Assembly (NCBI GenBank): GCA_016169945.1
Contig: JADLSH010000279.1
Location: forward strand, 3,472,001-3,536,000
Length of the DNA stretch: 64,000 nt
Source: Trachythela sp. YZ-2020
Taxonomy: Eukaryota; Cnidaria; Anthozoa; Malacalcyonacea; Clavulariidae
Direction: 5' to 3'
Below the pieces are notes generated by a model. The model was not told where the DNA came from, made no database searches, and saw nothing but the letters and a program-made list of their open reading frames with translations. This document shows positions 35,301-50,300 of the stretch, piece after piece. Numbering within the stretch: position 1 is the stretch's first letter; every line of letters begins with the position of its first letter. Both the position numbers and the translations under genes were made by a program.

Positions 35301-38300
35301 AGCCAGCTTAATTCAGTTTTTCTGAGGTTTGAGTTGAAATACTTAACGCCGAACATTGGGCTGTATATGAAATTGAAGCTATTAAAAAGTTATATTTGAT
35401 ATAAAAACTTCAAGACTCTAGGTAAAAAGGAAATACTTAAAACTTTGAGGGAAAATTTGCCGTATTTTACAAAATTGCGGTTGTTTTTGTATTTTTTAAG
35501 TATTTCCATTTTGCCTAAAGTCTTGAAGTTTTTATATCAAATTTTTTTATATTTAATAGCTTCAATTTCATATACAGCCCAATGTTCGGCGTTAAGTATT
35601 TCAACTCAAAACTCAGAAAAACTAGCTTGGCTTCAACGAATCATAGGACTTGATCATAGGATTTAGCGTTCCAGTTTACTTAGAGTTCACTGCTTATCAC
35701 TCATCAAACTTATTCCTCATCGCAACGTAATCATAATCGTTAACCTAATCCTACCCTAATCCGTAATCCTAATCATAAACCTAAACATAATCGATCCTAA
35801 CCTTAACCCTAAACATAATCCATAACTTAATCCCAACACTATTTTTAACTTAACCTCAATATTTCATGTAAATCCACGCAGATCGAACGCTAAGCTCTAT
35901 ACATAAATCTTAAAGGACAAAATGAATAAAAATATGTGGAACGAACCTTCAAAGGGTTCAGTTTACATGTCACGATTCGCTCAAAGTTCAGACGTCGAAC
36001 AAAATGTATTCCTACAAAAAATATCAGACCAAGGATTTAGTCTCTAAAGCAAAAATATGTCGTCCTTTTCTACAATGCAAATATAATAATTACCGTCTTC
36101 GCGTTCCAGTAATTGAGAATGACAAAACACAAAGATATAAAATATGGCCTAAATAAAAGAAAAATACTTTGATTGAGACTTTTACATAAAGAGCTTATAA
36201 ACTTAAGGGTGTCAAAGATCACAGTCACCTTTAAGCAATGTTATTTAGCTCCCATTGCATTACAGACAGCCCGGTCGTACTGCTCAGTTTTGAATTTGAT
36301 TTAAAGCTTTATATAAACGATTCTAAGACAGACAAATATACAAAATTCAACTTGTAAGAGAGAGAACAGAAATGAACAAAATTTACTTGCACTAAATAAC
36401 ATCGTTCAAAGATTGACTGTGTGCCTTCAATGCCCGTTGCCATCCAATCCACTCGGCTAAAATCTGTACGTATGTGGCCAAGAGAACTGTGCTCGATGTT
36501 CTTCTGTCGTGGACGCTATCGCAAGCATTCACCTTCGTTAGTGTTCTATTCTATTTGCATTTGCACTCAATTTCGTTCGCTTTCAATTTCATTCGAATTC
36601 GCTTTCATTTTTATATTCTACTTTCATTTTCGATCGCTTTTATACGCGTTCTCTTTCATTAAATTCGCTTTCACGAAGTAAACGTGATTTAAGCCTCCTT
36701 GGTCAACCGAGGATGAGAGTTGATGAGAGTCAACAAGCGAGAGTTTGCATAACAATTTCATCAACTCTCATGCCCTGGTCAAATGAGAACAAGAGTTACA
36801 TGAGAGTTGACTGGATATAATCACGCGTACCTGTCAAACGAGCAAAAACTCTCATCAACTCTCATAAAAATTTGAACCAACTCAAAGTTGATGAGAGTTC
36901 ATGAGTGCATGAGAGTTGATGAGAGTTGATAACAGTTGGCGATCAAACACGAGCGAGGGTTGCAATTCTCATTATTGACTCTCCTCAAAATTTAGACCAA
37001 CTCAAAGTTGACGAGAGTTGATAACAGTTGGCGATCAAACGCGAGCGAGAGTTTCAACTTTCACTATTGACTCTCGTCAGCCCCCTCAAAATTTAAACCA
37101 ACTCAAAGTTGATGAGAGTTGGTGAGAGTGCATGAGAGTTGACGAGAGTGCATGAGAGTGCATGAAAGTTGATGAGAGTTGATGGGAGTTGATGAGAGCG
37201 CATGAGAGTGCATGAGAGTTGATGAGAGTGCATGAGAGTTGATGAGAGTTGATGGGAGTTGATGAGAGTTGATGAGAGTTGATGAGAGCTGATGAGAGTT
37301 GATGAGAGTGGATGAGAGTTGATGAGAGTTGATGGGAGTGCATGAGAGTGCATGAGAGTGGATGAGAGTTGATGGGAGTGCATGAGAGTGCATGAGAGTT
37401 GACGAGAGTTGATGAGAGTTGATGAGAGTGCATGAGAGTTGATGAGAGTTGATGGGAGTGCATGAGAGTTGACGAGAGTTGACGAGAGTCAAAGAGAGTG
37501 CATGAGAGTCAAAGAGAGTTGATGAGAGTGCATGAGAGTTGATGAGAGTTGATGGGAGTGCATGAGAGTTGACGAGAGTTGATGAGAGTTGATGAGAGTT
37601 GATGAGAGTGCATGAGAGTTGATGAGAGTCAACAAGCGAGAGTTTGCATAAAAATTTCATCAACTCTCATGCCCTTGTCAATGAGAACAAGAGTTGCATG
37701 AGAGTGGACTGGATATAATCACGCGAGAGTCAAAGAGAGTTGATGAGAGTGCATGAGAGTTGATGAGAGTGCATGAGAGTTGGCGAGAGTGTATGAGAGT
37801 TGGCGAGAGTGCATGAGAGTTGATGAGAGTGCACGAGAGTTGATGAGAGTTGGCGAGAGTGCATGAGAGTTGATGAAAGTTGATGAGAGTTGATGAGAGT
37901 GCATGAGAGTGCATGAGAGTTGATGAGAGTTGATGAGAGTTGGCGAGAGTGCATGAGAGTACATGAGAGTTGATGAGAGTTGATGAGAGTTGATGAGAGT
38001 TGATGAAAGTTGATGGGAGTGCATGAGAGTTGATGAGAGTGCATGAGAGTTGATGAGAGTTGATGAGAGTTGGCGAGAGTGCACGAGAGTTGATGAGAGT
38101 TGATGGAAGTTGATGAGAGTTGATGAGAGTGCACGAGAGTTGATGAGAGTTGATGAGAGTTGATGAGAGTTGATGAGAGTGCATGAAAGTTGATGAGAGT
38201 TGATGAAAGTTGATGAGAGTTGATGAGAGTGCACGAGAGTTGATGAGAGTTGGCGAGAGTGCATGAGAGTGCATGAGAGTGCATGAGAGTTGATGAGAGT

Positions 38301-41300
38301 TGATGAGAGTTGATGAGAGTTGATGAGAGTTGATAAGAGTTGATGAGAGTTGATGAGAGTTGGCGAGAGTGCATGAGAGTGCATGAGAGTTGATGAGAGT
38401 TGATGAGAGTTGATGAAAGTTGATGAGAGTGCATGAGAGTTGATGAGAGTTGATGAGAGTACACGAGAGTTGATGAGAGTGCATGGGAGTTGATGAGAGT
38501 GCATGAGACTTGATGAGAGTTGATGAGAGTTGGCGGTCAAACGCGAGCGAGAGTTGCAACTCTCATTATTGACTCTCGTCAATAATGAGAGTTGATGAGA
38601 GTGCATGAGAGTTGATGAGAGTGCATGAGGGTTCGCAGTCAAACGCAAGTAAAACTTTATAGTATGTCAATAACATTTTAACAAGTCGGTCGGGAACCTT
38701 AAACCAACTACAGGCTTTAAAAAATTGCCATGCATGGTTTTACACCAGCAAAATACATCTTTAACGCTTTAATACCTGACAGAGAGAGTAAAAATGACCA
38801 TGTTTGTTTACATCAGGTTTTCCAGTGCCGTCAAATTCATCAATATACCTGCAACAAAAACTGGTAATTCAATCCGAGAGTACTTTGGAGTACTGTGATG
38901 CAATGCTGTAAAAGTTGCAGTAATCTACTGTGCGCATGCGTTACTGCTTACAGTTCAATCACAGACTACTGTGACTCAATGCTGTAAAAGTTGTAGTAAC
39001 CTACTGTGCGCATGCGTTAGTGCTTACCCATGAATCCAGTTCACGAGCAACTCCAAGCAAGTTTGTACAACACTAAGAAAAGATTAAATGGTATATTTTG
39101 AGAATAAAGTAACTTGTATATGAAGCCGACGAGGCTAACTATATAATTAACCCTACAGTTAACCTTATTTGAGTAGCTGTGGATGCATACTTTCTACTCG
39201 TGCTAAGTTTGAGTTAAGTGTTGATTTACTCAAAAATTTGAATCAATGTGGGTGCATTTACTTTTTACTTAAAAAATTGAGTACATTTGCTAACCAAGTT
39301 GAGTAATTTTACGTACGTATGGTAGAAGGTGTTTTGTAGATGGAATATTCGAACGAAAATGTATATACATTTTTAGACCTAACCAGGAACAGTTGCGAAA
39401 AATGCAACTTAGGCCCTCTGGCAGGAATCGAACCAGACGCAACTTCTCCTGGTTAGGAAAATGTATATAAATTTCGTTCGGATATTCCATCTACAAAACA
39501 CCTTCTACAATAAGTTCTATCGAACAAGATGCCAAAAAAATCTTGAAATTTTACTCAGTATTTTGAGTCACTGTTTGTGCACTATTTTATACTCACAAGT
39601 CAAAATACTCGAGTTTTTTTTGCGGTGTATTTTTTATTATAAACGTTCACAACATGAACGACCGAATTGTATACTGAATACAGGCCTCGCTATTTCAATA
39701 CGTCTTCGTTGACAAAAAATTGCCGTCGATATTTTACAGTTCGTCAGCAGTTCGACGGCTGCATCTGTTTGTTCCCATAATGACAAATTGAAGATGCATG
39801 CTAATAACATGCAAATGAATTATTTGAAACCTGAAATATTGATATATTATACCAGGGTTCGTACAAGTTCCCAATAAGATTTAAGGACTTTTCAAAGGCT
39901 ATTCAAAAATGAAATTTTTTAATGACTTTTTATTGTCTTGCACACAATCCAAATACAGTGGACTCTGATAAAATGGCGGCTGAACGATAACCACAGTAAA
40001 ATAATGGAAGACAAGCGACCTTCTTACAGTATTTGCTGCATAAAATTATGAGATATTATGATATTATTATTATATATAATCTATTTTGAATTAATATTAT
40101 GCGTGATTTTCAAGCACTTTTCAAGCACTTTTAACAATTTTTTATTTTCAAGCACTTTTCAAGTGCCCTTGAAATTGATTTTTCAATTTAAGCACTTTTC
40201 AAGGAGTTTAAGGACCTGCACGAGCCCTGTATAGCACGAGCCCATTCAATCTCTTTGATGTTTTCCACAGTGTATAGTAAATCATGTGTTTGATAACCAT
40301 TGGCAATCGAGAATCGCCGTCGATATTCGATAATTTCATTTTCGGCGGCATTATCGGTGGCAACTGCCATTTGCCGCCGACGATTGCAAGCACTATGAAT
40401 ATATAATCACGAGCCGATTACATGCAAGCGCACTTGTGGTTGTAACATAGGGTTTAATATAGCCACTAGAAGCCTTTAGTACTTGAAACTAGTTTTCATT
40501 TCAATAGACAAATTACGCTTGCATGACAGTAAGATACAAATTGACCATTTCAGATTATGCGTCATAACAGATTCTTGATTTAGCTGCACACGTAAATATC
40601 TCACATCTTGTCAACAAGATGTATTCGCAACAGGCTTGTAGCAAGCTTGCAAACATGCAAATTGCGACAATGTTCTCATTTTATCAAGTTACTACAAGGT
40701 TGTCACTCACAACTTGTTAACAAGTTGTTGGATTGCAGGACGATAACAACTTGTTTGAACAATTTGTAACAAGTCTGTGGAGTCAACAACCTTGTAGCAA
40801 ATTGTCATCAAGCGGTTGACAACTTGTCAACAAGCAGGGAACAAGCAGTGCGAACATATCCTGATAACAAGTCGTTGAAACAGCATTGGTACAAGTCTGC
40901 TACAGGTTTGTTACAACTTGTGCGTTTTTACGTGACTGTGTGGTAATGAACAAAGAAGAATGTGTCTGCTAAATTTGTCTATTGATTAATTTCTTTGGGG
41001 TTGACAAGTGTATACACGTGATCTAATCTTTGAAATTTGATTGGGTGCAAGGCTCGTCAATTATTCTCACAATACCTTAGTGCAATATAATTAGCTCTAG
41101 CTACCAGGCTTCCAATGTACGCCGCGGCCGTTTGTCGAAGTATGAGTGGTGTATTAGGATCTTGAAACTGCAAGAGATTAAAGATTTGATAAAGTTCTCG
41201 GGATGATGAACACACCACAAGTTATTATTCCTAGAATAATAAGCAAACAAGAGTATTTTTCACGGCTTGGTCAACCTCGCTCTGTTCACAACGATAAACC

Positions 41301-44300
41301 ACAGATGTTTACGTCTCGTGTACAACGCCCGCGAGAGGTGGTACTCGGCAAATTGGCTCAGCACTTGACGCCTATCATTAGTGGAGGGTTGACACTTTAA
41401 AATTTCATAATTTTGTCAAGCGTATATAGAATCATTGTCAAGCTTCGTATTTAGTAGTTATTTAGAGAATTAGAGGGATAGTCATGGTAAGCAAGAAAAT
41501 TGCGCCAAAAATAGCGAACAAATCGTCCGTTTTGCTTCATTATTTTCTCCTTACTTATGTGAAGAGCGGAAACTAAGATGATGAATTGTATCGTTTTTAT
41601 AAAAACTACATCTGGAACAGGTTTAATATTTCATACATTTGAACAGTTCAACGTTCGCTCGTTAAACGTGAACGAGAGTTTATAAAGTCGCCCGTTAAGG
41701 TTACATCACATGATATACAGGTGCGTTATGGTAGATTGGAGATGCGCAATGAATTTTTTAGGCAGTTTTTTTTAATTTTTTTTGAAAAAAAAAAGAGCCA
41801 GAATTTCTGAAAAAACTTCATTTGATGGGTGTTTAGATAAAACCTTTTTTGTCTATATTTTTTAAAATGAATAAAAAAATAGAAACTCACAAAAACACAC
41901 AAAAAAGTGTACAGTTTACCCCCAAATTTTTTGTCTAGATGTGCAATTTTAAAAAAAACCGCGTGCCGAAATTTTCTCTTCTTTAATGATTACTTTGATA
42001 TGCCGTGTTGTTTTACGGTTTCGTGAACTATCATGACAAGATCAATTAAGACGACTATAAAAAAATGAACCATTAAAGAAGAGAAAGTTTCCGCACACGT
42101 TTTTTTTACTTTACTTATGAAGATTCAAATTGTAATATCTAGACAAAATTTGGGGTAAACTGTACACTTATTTTTGTGTTTTTATGGAGTACCTATATTT
42201 TTATTCAGTCAGACAAAACTATATAGAAAGGTTTTATCTAAACACCCATCAAATGAAGTTTTTCGAAATCAGTATTTCTGGCTTTTTTCACTGAAAATTT
42301 GGCAAAACTACACCTAAAATTCGTTGCGCAATGTCCAATCTACCATAACACACGTATATCATGTGATGTAACTTTAACGGCTTAACGGAGTGATTGGCTG
42401 ACCCTGACATCGTTCGTAAGGTCCGTAATATTTCAGAGTGTCTCAATCGGAAAACCCAATAGCTTAGTGATCAGAGCGCTGATATTGTTAAAGGGATATG
42501 GCAATGAAAATGTAGTTTATCTCAGTTGAAAGAACTTTTAAAATTTTATATAAATCTCCCTTACCGATTTTTCGTATTTTGCTTAGTCCTCGAGATATTT
42601 CAATTGAAAACAATGAGCTGTCCGCCATCTTGGATTATTTTTTGATCTCATTAACGGTGGTTTAGTGACGTCACAAGCAGGGTTAGCCATATAAAACTAC
42701 TCCTCGGTGACCAAATAACAATTAGTAGACGTTTAAAAAGTTGCCAGTCAATTTATTTGAAATAGTGACCGAAGTATAATTTTGGACTCATAATGACCAT
42801 TGGCTTTCTGGGTATAATACGTGCGTGACCCTGCTTGTGACGTAACATGTATATCTATCTATAAATCAGATGGCGGACAGCTACCTGATTTCTGACTAAT
42901 TCTGTCAAAATATCTCGAGAACTAAGAAAGATACGAAAAATCGGTAAGGGAGATTTTTATATAATTTTAAAAGTTCTTTCAAATGAGACAAACTAAATTT
43001 TTATTGCCATATCCCTTTAACCAGAGGCTGTGTGTCCGATTCCCTGTTGGACATTCAGAAATTATTTATAAAGCAAGCGATTTGTCTTCATTTGAACACA
43101 CATGAAGTTTTCCCAGTTTTTGTCATAAAACAAATAACATTTAACTACCTTTGTCCAGCAAACTTCAAGAAATTTATTTACAAAAATCTGCAAGAAAATA
43201 AGATAGAATTATAGATGGTTTTTTAAAAGTCTGCATAGGAAATAAAGAGCTAAAATATACTGACCTGATCAAAGCTACAAATATAAAATATCAAAAACTG
43301 TACATGGCATGAATCGTGAGTTGGAAAGACAACTTTTAGAAACACCTAAAGGAAGGTCAAAATATATTAATATTTGCACGTAGCATTGTAGCCTGTAGGA
43401 CATGTGTATATAAAACACGTGCATTATAAATAAAGTTAGGTTAGTTTAGGTTTCCTCCTGTAGTAACACTGGACCAAAAAAGGTGGCTCTTACTGGATCT
43501 CTAGGGAGAACGGTTTAGAACTGATAGAACAAAGAACTACCCAGTATGAATAAAGTTACTTTAGTTTAGGTTTCTTCCTTTGATAACACTGAATCAAAAG
43601 GGGTGGCTCTTACTGGATCTCTAGGGAGAACTGTTTAGAACTATCCAGAAAAAAAGTTAGTTTAGTTTAGGTTTCCTCCTGTAGTAACACTGGACCAGTG
43701 AGGGATGGCCCTTCTGGACCTCTAAAGAGAGCAGTTTGGAAATGGCAGAGGTATCCAGTATAAACTATAAGGTTTAGTTTCGGTTTTCTCTTCCAGTATA
43801 ACACTGGACCAAAAAGGAGTGACCCTTACTGGACCTCTAGGAAGAACAGTTTAGAACTGATAGAGCTGTCTAGTATATATAGTTTGTTTCGTTAAGGTTT
43901 CGTCCATTTAGTTTTGTATAGGTTTCCTCCTATACAGTGACATGGCCCTTACTGAACCTTTAATTTAGGGAGAACAGTTCAGAACTGATAGAGCTATCCA
44001 GTATATATATCCCACTGGACCCTTCTGAACGTTATAAGTTAGCTGGTTGAAAGATCTTCACTCGAAACGTTTAAATATTCTTTAGGAAGTTGCGACCAAA
44101 ATGAAGACTAGATATACCTCAAGTAACTTGTCAAACAAGTCAGATGCAGCATCCAGGTTATACTTCCCTAAGGAAAAAGGTAGTATGTGAATTTTTATGT
44201 GGTATAATACCATTTCATTTACATGTAAAATTCTGTGTGGAATTGGAACATTTCACATGTGAAAATACACATTTCACGTGTGAAAATACACATTTCACAT

Positions 44301-47300
44301 GTGAAAATACACATTTCACATGTAAATTTTGGTGTGGAATTGGAACATTTCACATGTAAAATTGGAATAGTGCAGTAAGTTCACAGGTGAAAAGGCATTT
44401 TAACATGTGTAAAACATGCATTTGTGAAATTTTCGTAAGGAATACATGGTAAGAAGCAGACAAGCAGTTTGAAGATAAAGTGACAACTAACAATGCACGC
44501 AAATATACCAATAGTTTTACAATTTATACCTTCAATATAACAGGCATTCTGAACATATTCAAACATCATATTCATGAGAATATCCAATTTTTCCACCATT
44601 TCATTTTGCATTATTTCAGTTATATTTTCATCTTCACCATCTTGCGGTTTCGTTGTTTGTTCTTCTCCGTCAGCATCATGCTCCTGCATTGGAACACAAC
44701 CAGTATAATTGTACAAATTTAAAATGGGTAAATATCAAGATTTTTCTTGGCATCTCGTTCGATAGGATTAATAGTAGAAGGTGTTAGTAGATGTAATACT
44801 CGAACAGAAATTTATATACATTTTTTAGACCTAGCCAGGAGCAGTTGCGAAAAATGCAACTTAGGTCCTAGGGCAACTGCTCCTGGCTAGGTCTAAAATA
44901 TGTATATAAATTTCCGTTCGAGTATTCCATCTACTAACACCTTCTAAAATTAAAATGAAACGTTTCTATGGCTATTGCACAAATTTAAACGAGAATGTAC
45001 TGAATTACATTTTAAGCACTGTATTACACTAGGCCGATTGAGTTGCTCTCAGCAGGAATCTTTCACTCAAAAGACCAAGAATACCAAACATGTGGGTTCT
45101 TATACGTGTGTACTCTGAATGCATTGTGCAGATTAAAATGTTAAACGCATTACAAAATATCTTACCAACTCCACATCAAACTGTGTGACTTCATCTTGGG
45201 CTTCTTCAAGCTCTTGTTTTGGGATTTCAACCTACATCATAAACAAAACCACATCATATAAACGGACATTTGGTTGACATGTCTAGATAGATGTGCTTCA
45301 GAGTAAAAGCCGTTAGTATAAGTGAGTTTGTGACTTGACATCACAAAAAAAATATTAAAATGAAAGCTACAATGCATGGAAGTCATGTTGAAACCACATG
45401 AATGCCAAAAATCAACAGCGAAAATAAGGGTGCATGACTTTTAGCAAAAATCTTTAGATTATTTTCAGGCCGGATTACAAATCACTTCTTAACCTTAAGC
45501 AAACATTTTTAAACAGAATTGGGTGCCTCTAGTAGTTTCAACAGCCTTTGAAAACAATGGTGACGTCATCAATATTTTTCAAAACAATGCTGACGTCATC
45601 AATGATTTTCTTCCTCTTAAAATGGGGGGAAAGTTAGAGAAATTATGGTATTTCAAACTAGCCTAGTTTTGGCCTTCAAGACGCTAAATGTTTTAATTTT
45701 ACCTAAAATGGTTCCTAGAAGGGCAAATTTGCGAATATTTGTGCTAGGCCTTAATTCTCACATCCAGCCACGCCCCAGGCTTCTCACTCCAGCGCACCAA
45801 GCATTGCAGCAACAGAGGTGGAAAAAGTATCGGATCGTGGGAACCTAGTTCCCAGAAATATTTTGGATCTGAACTTTTGCAGGAAATTTTTCAGAAATGT
45901 CTTAAAGTTAATAATTAACTGATGAGTAATAACAAAACTAGAGTATGCTCTAGTCTAGACTAGTAATTGTAATGCATTTTGTATTCACTATATCAAAATG
46001 AACACCACTGAATATCAAGAAACAACACTCCAATCAGTCCAATGTCAAAATCAATCAATGATCATTGAACCTCATTAATTATAAATTTTGAGTCTGAAAC
46101 CCAGGTTCCCAGAAAGAAAAAACATTTTCCACCTCTGCATTGCAGAAGTGAAAGGCCAAGAACTTGGCTATAATTTTAAACACGAATACATCAAAAATTA
46201 CAATTACATATTTCAACACTGATGAAGTCAGACTTACATCAATTTTTAAGAAATGACTACAAATAACCTCCAAAATATCTTGATGTAAACTTGGTGCGTA
46301 TTCAGAAAGTTCAAGTAAATTCTTCACATAATATTCCTGGTGAATAAACACAATAGAATGGAAGATGACGGACAAAACATATTGTAGAAATAAATTCTAT
46401 ATTATACAGTATATAGCTAGAACCCCGCAACCTCGAACAACCAAAGGAAGCAATAAAAAGTTTTGAGATGACCGAATCAGTGACAGTGTCAAATTACATA
46501 AAGATAATTATAGTATTTATAAAATGAAATTAACGTGGTTGATCCAATCAGCCACGTATTTACTTGATATTTATTCATACTTGGTGCTGACATCACTCCC
46601 ATCATATATACCGAACTTGCGGTTGATGCTCAGCAACTGGACTCTGTAGCTCAGTTGGTTAGAGCGCTGCACCGGAATCGCAGGGCCGCAGGTTCAAGCT
46701 GCTTAAGTTCTCTAATAACGGTCAGTCAACGGACATTGTCCGGTCAGAATGAAGTATTGATCGAAACAAATCCTTAGATTTGCTGCTCATGTTGTCCGGT
46801 CAATCCGTAAATAAATTTAGTAGAAATTTTGTGTATAAAAACAAACCATCCCTTGAAAGCGCTACCGTTTTTGAACGCGTGCTCACGTCTCAATAAGAGG
46901 GCATGTCTGTTCGTCGGTCGGCGTCCCCCCTTTCCCCTAATATATGAAGGAAAATTTGGGTTAATGCTTGTGGGACCAAATTTGTATAACTGAGCATGCG
47001 GGATTGATTTGAGCAGTTGATCTTAATCAGAGAGCATGAACGCGTCATTAGTATTACGTACTTGTAAAATAATAAATAGATGAATAAATAAAAGCGACTA
47101 TTACAATGGTTCGTTTACGGCAATATATTCGACTGTCAAAAACGCGTCGTGTCTGAGCAAAAACATGTTTGCCGGATAATGTTTTGGCGCCTGTCCGGCC
47201 GTTATTTCAAACCCGGGACCAATTAACTGCCACATTTGATCAGGGGCCGTTTGTTCAAAAGCGCAATAACGCTAACCGCGTTTAAGAATCGTTGACCTTG

Positions 47301-50300
47301 GGTCAGCACTTATTCTGGGTTAAATTAGCAAGCCTTTGAACAACCGGCCACTAGCTGTGGTTATTTTCTTTTAACCCAAAGTGAGAGTTACCAAACCTTA
47401 CATGGAGCATCACTGATTTCTTCAAATAAGGATAATTCTGAACAATCACCGGCAACAAGTAAGCTGGAGCCCTGGAAATAACATCATCAAATGGTTAAAA
47501 CAAAGTAGACAACAAACCGAGCGCTATATATAGGCACATTCAATTTTCTCAATGACCAATTCTGTCTAAATTGTTCTTCCTAGACGTCCAGTAAGGGCAT
47601 CCATTTTGGTCCAGCGTTACTACAGGAAGAGACCTTAACCAAACTAACTTTATTTATACTGAATAGCTCTATCAGTTCTAAACTGTTCTCCTAGAGGTCC
47701 AGTAAGGATCATCCCTTATTGATCCAGTGTTACTACAGGAGGAAACCTAAACTGAACTAACTTTATTTAGTGGCGCAGTTAATCGCAGGGCCGCAGGTTC
47801 AATTAACCTTAACTAAAGGTCCAGTAAGGGACATCTCTTATTGATCCAGTGTTACTACAGGAGGAAACCTTAACTAAACTAACTTTATTTAAAATGGATA
47901 GTTCTATCAGTTCTTCCCAGACGTCCAGTAAGGTCATCCATTTTGGTCTAGTGTTACTACAGGAAGAAACCTTAACTAAACTTTCTTTATATATACTAGA
48001 TAGTTCTATCAGTTCTAAACTGTTGTTCCTAACGAATTTTTACCTAGACAACTGCATATTGAAGAGATGAAAGACACGCGCATTAGCAATGTTAGTCAAT
48101 GTTAGTCATCAAAGACATGGTCAGTCAACAAAATGGGTGTTGTATATGAAATAAGTGGGTGTAGTTTGAGCGTGCCTCAATTATAACCCTCCAGAAACTT
48201 AACTCTACAAAAAATCACTGTACCTCGCCATTTAGCCTTTCTTATTTCAAGGAAAGAGTGCATAACTTACGTTGGAACAATTTCCACAACAACTTGCAAA
48301 GCTTTATGGGTATTTTGAAATCGTTTTTGCTGTTCTAAAAATAGATACATTGCGCTTTAGATTTCCCTCTCAAAATACAAGAGCAACAGTATTTGTAAAA
48401 ATTATCCTAGGGAAACCTGTTTAGTTATTTCCTGTATATCGATATACTGAACAGCCACAGAGTTTACAAACTCGACTGGAAATCACAGTATTAAAGGGCT
48501 TATGCAGCGAAAATTCGGTTCGAGTGAAACTCTCTTATTAAAGAGAACTTTTGAAGTTATGAAGATTGACGTTTGAAGCTTTTCCATATCCCACTTCGTT
48601 CTTGAGATATTAAGATGTGTTTGATAATGATATGTAAATAACATCACTGTGACATCACACTGCATAATGAATTGTTGGAAAATCACGAATATCTTTGAAA
48701 TAATTGAATTAAATCACTTGAAACTCTGCATGACTTGTGTGGTGTCCTGCGATAGGCAGAAACAAATGACAGTTTAAAGGCGATTGGTTAAATAATCTCA
48801 GAGGTATTCGTGATTTTCCAACAATTCATTATGCAGTGTGATGTCACAGTGATGTTATTTACATATCAAACACATCTTAATATCTCAAGAACGAAGTGGG
48901 ATATGGAAAAGCTCCAAACGTCAATCTTCATAACTTCAAAAGTGCTATTTAATAAGAGAGTTTCACTCGAACCGAATTTTCGCTGCATAAGCCCTTTAAA
49001 GTGACATACCATCCAAGTCAATTTCTTCCAATGTCAATCCCTTTGAAACATCTAAAAACACAAAAATTGCATTGAAAGTTATTGGAATATCACACATGGT
49101 TGTATCATATCAGCATGGCAGATTTGCAGTAACATATACGGGGCTGGTTGTATAAAAAAGTAGTTAAAGTTAACTATAGTCAGCGCAGAGTTGCGGGTGA
49201 AAGGTTTACTGGCAATGAGGAAAGTAGAAAGTGAAACGCAGAATAAAACATTGCAATGCAAACCCAACTTCCCAACGTCGAAGTTCTTGTTGAAAATTTC
49301 AGGTAGTTTGATTCAAAGACCCCAAGCTTCATGTAAACAATTCCTTAGACAATAATGTATCAAGATATTACTATTTACAGGGTGAGAAGTTCTTGATGAG
49401 CATCTTGAGACAAGCATGAAGATAGTAAGTTTGAGATGAAATCAAGTTTGTGAGAAAATCCACAAATTCATCCACAGTTTCATCTTCTTTATCTGACCAA
49501 GGTAGAGACTGCAATAAGAGTGTGGAGTAAAAAACAATGCTTTAGTTTTACAGTGTATTTCATATAAAGAATCTAATCTACTGCTCTTTTGGTTTGAAGA
49601 TTGTTTGTTTATCTGTTTATTTATTCTTTCCTTCCTTCCATTATTCCTTCAATGCCTGCTAGCTTGTTTGTTTACTTGCTCTCTTCCATTCTTTTCCGTC
49701 ACTTTCCTTGTACTTCTTTCTGTTGCTTATTCTTTTCTTCTTTTCTGGCTTCTCTCCTTAACTTCTCCTCTTCATCTTTCCTTACTTACATGCTTTTCTC
49801 TTCCGTCCATCCATTCTTCCCTCCTTTCCCCATGCCCCCTACTCCACTCCCTTCTTCTGTCTGTCTTTCCTTCCTTCTTTCCTCCCTTCCATTCATTCAC
49901 CCCTGTCTCCTTTCTTCCATTATCAATCCTTCCTCCACCCCACCACACGCCTCCATTCTTTTGCCCATCTTCTCTTTCTTCTTTCTCTCGTCTTTCTTTC
50001 CACCCATTCATTCATTCATTCATTCATTCATCCTCTTCTTTTCTTCCATCCTTTCATTCATCCTTCCTCCTCCACTTTGTCTGCCCATCTTTCCTTTCTT
50101 TTTTCCTTCCATCTCTCTCTCCTCCCATACATTCATTCAAACAACCTATCTTTCCCGTTGTCTTCCTTTTTTTCTTCATTTCTCCACCTCCTGCCTTCTT
50201 CCGCCTGCCTTCCTTTTCTTTGTTCCTCCATTCTTCCATCCTTCATTCCTTCATTCATCCCCTCCCCACACACACACTCCCCTCCCTTCCTCTGTCCATC

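Noticed and set aside
37086..38648. Long minus-strand frames of 186-309 codons in three phases
   Set aside because: They arise from a 10-bp minisatellite without stop codons; all frames give permuted copies of one low-complexity peptide, and the tract is inside an RRN3 intron.
46638..46700. Possible functional tRNA gene (also 24078-24152 and 61288-61355)
   Set aside because: The heads lack the usual U at position 33, have anticodon-stem mismatches, differ between copies and are joined to the same SINE body. They are tRNA-derived retroposons.
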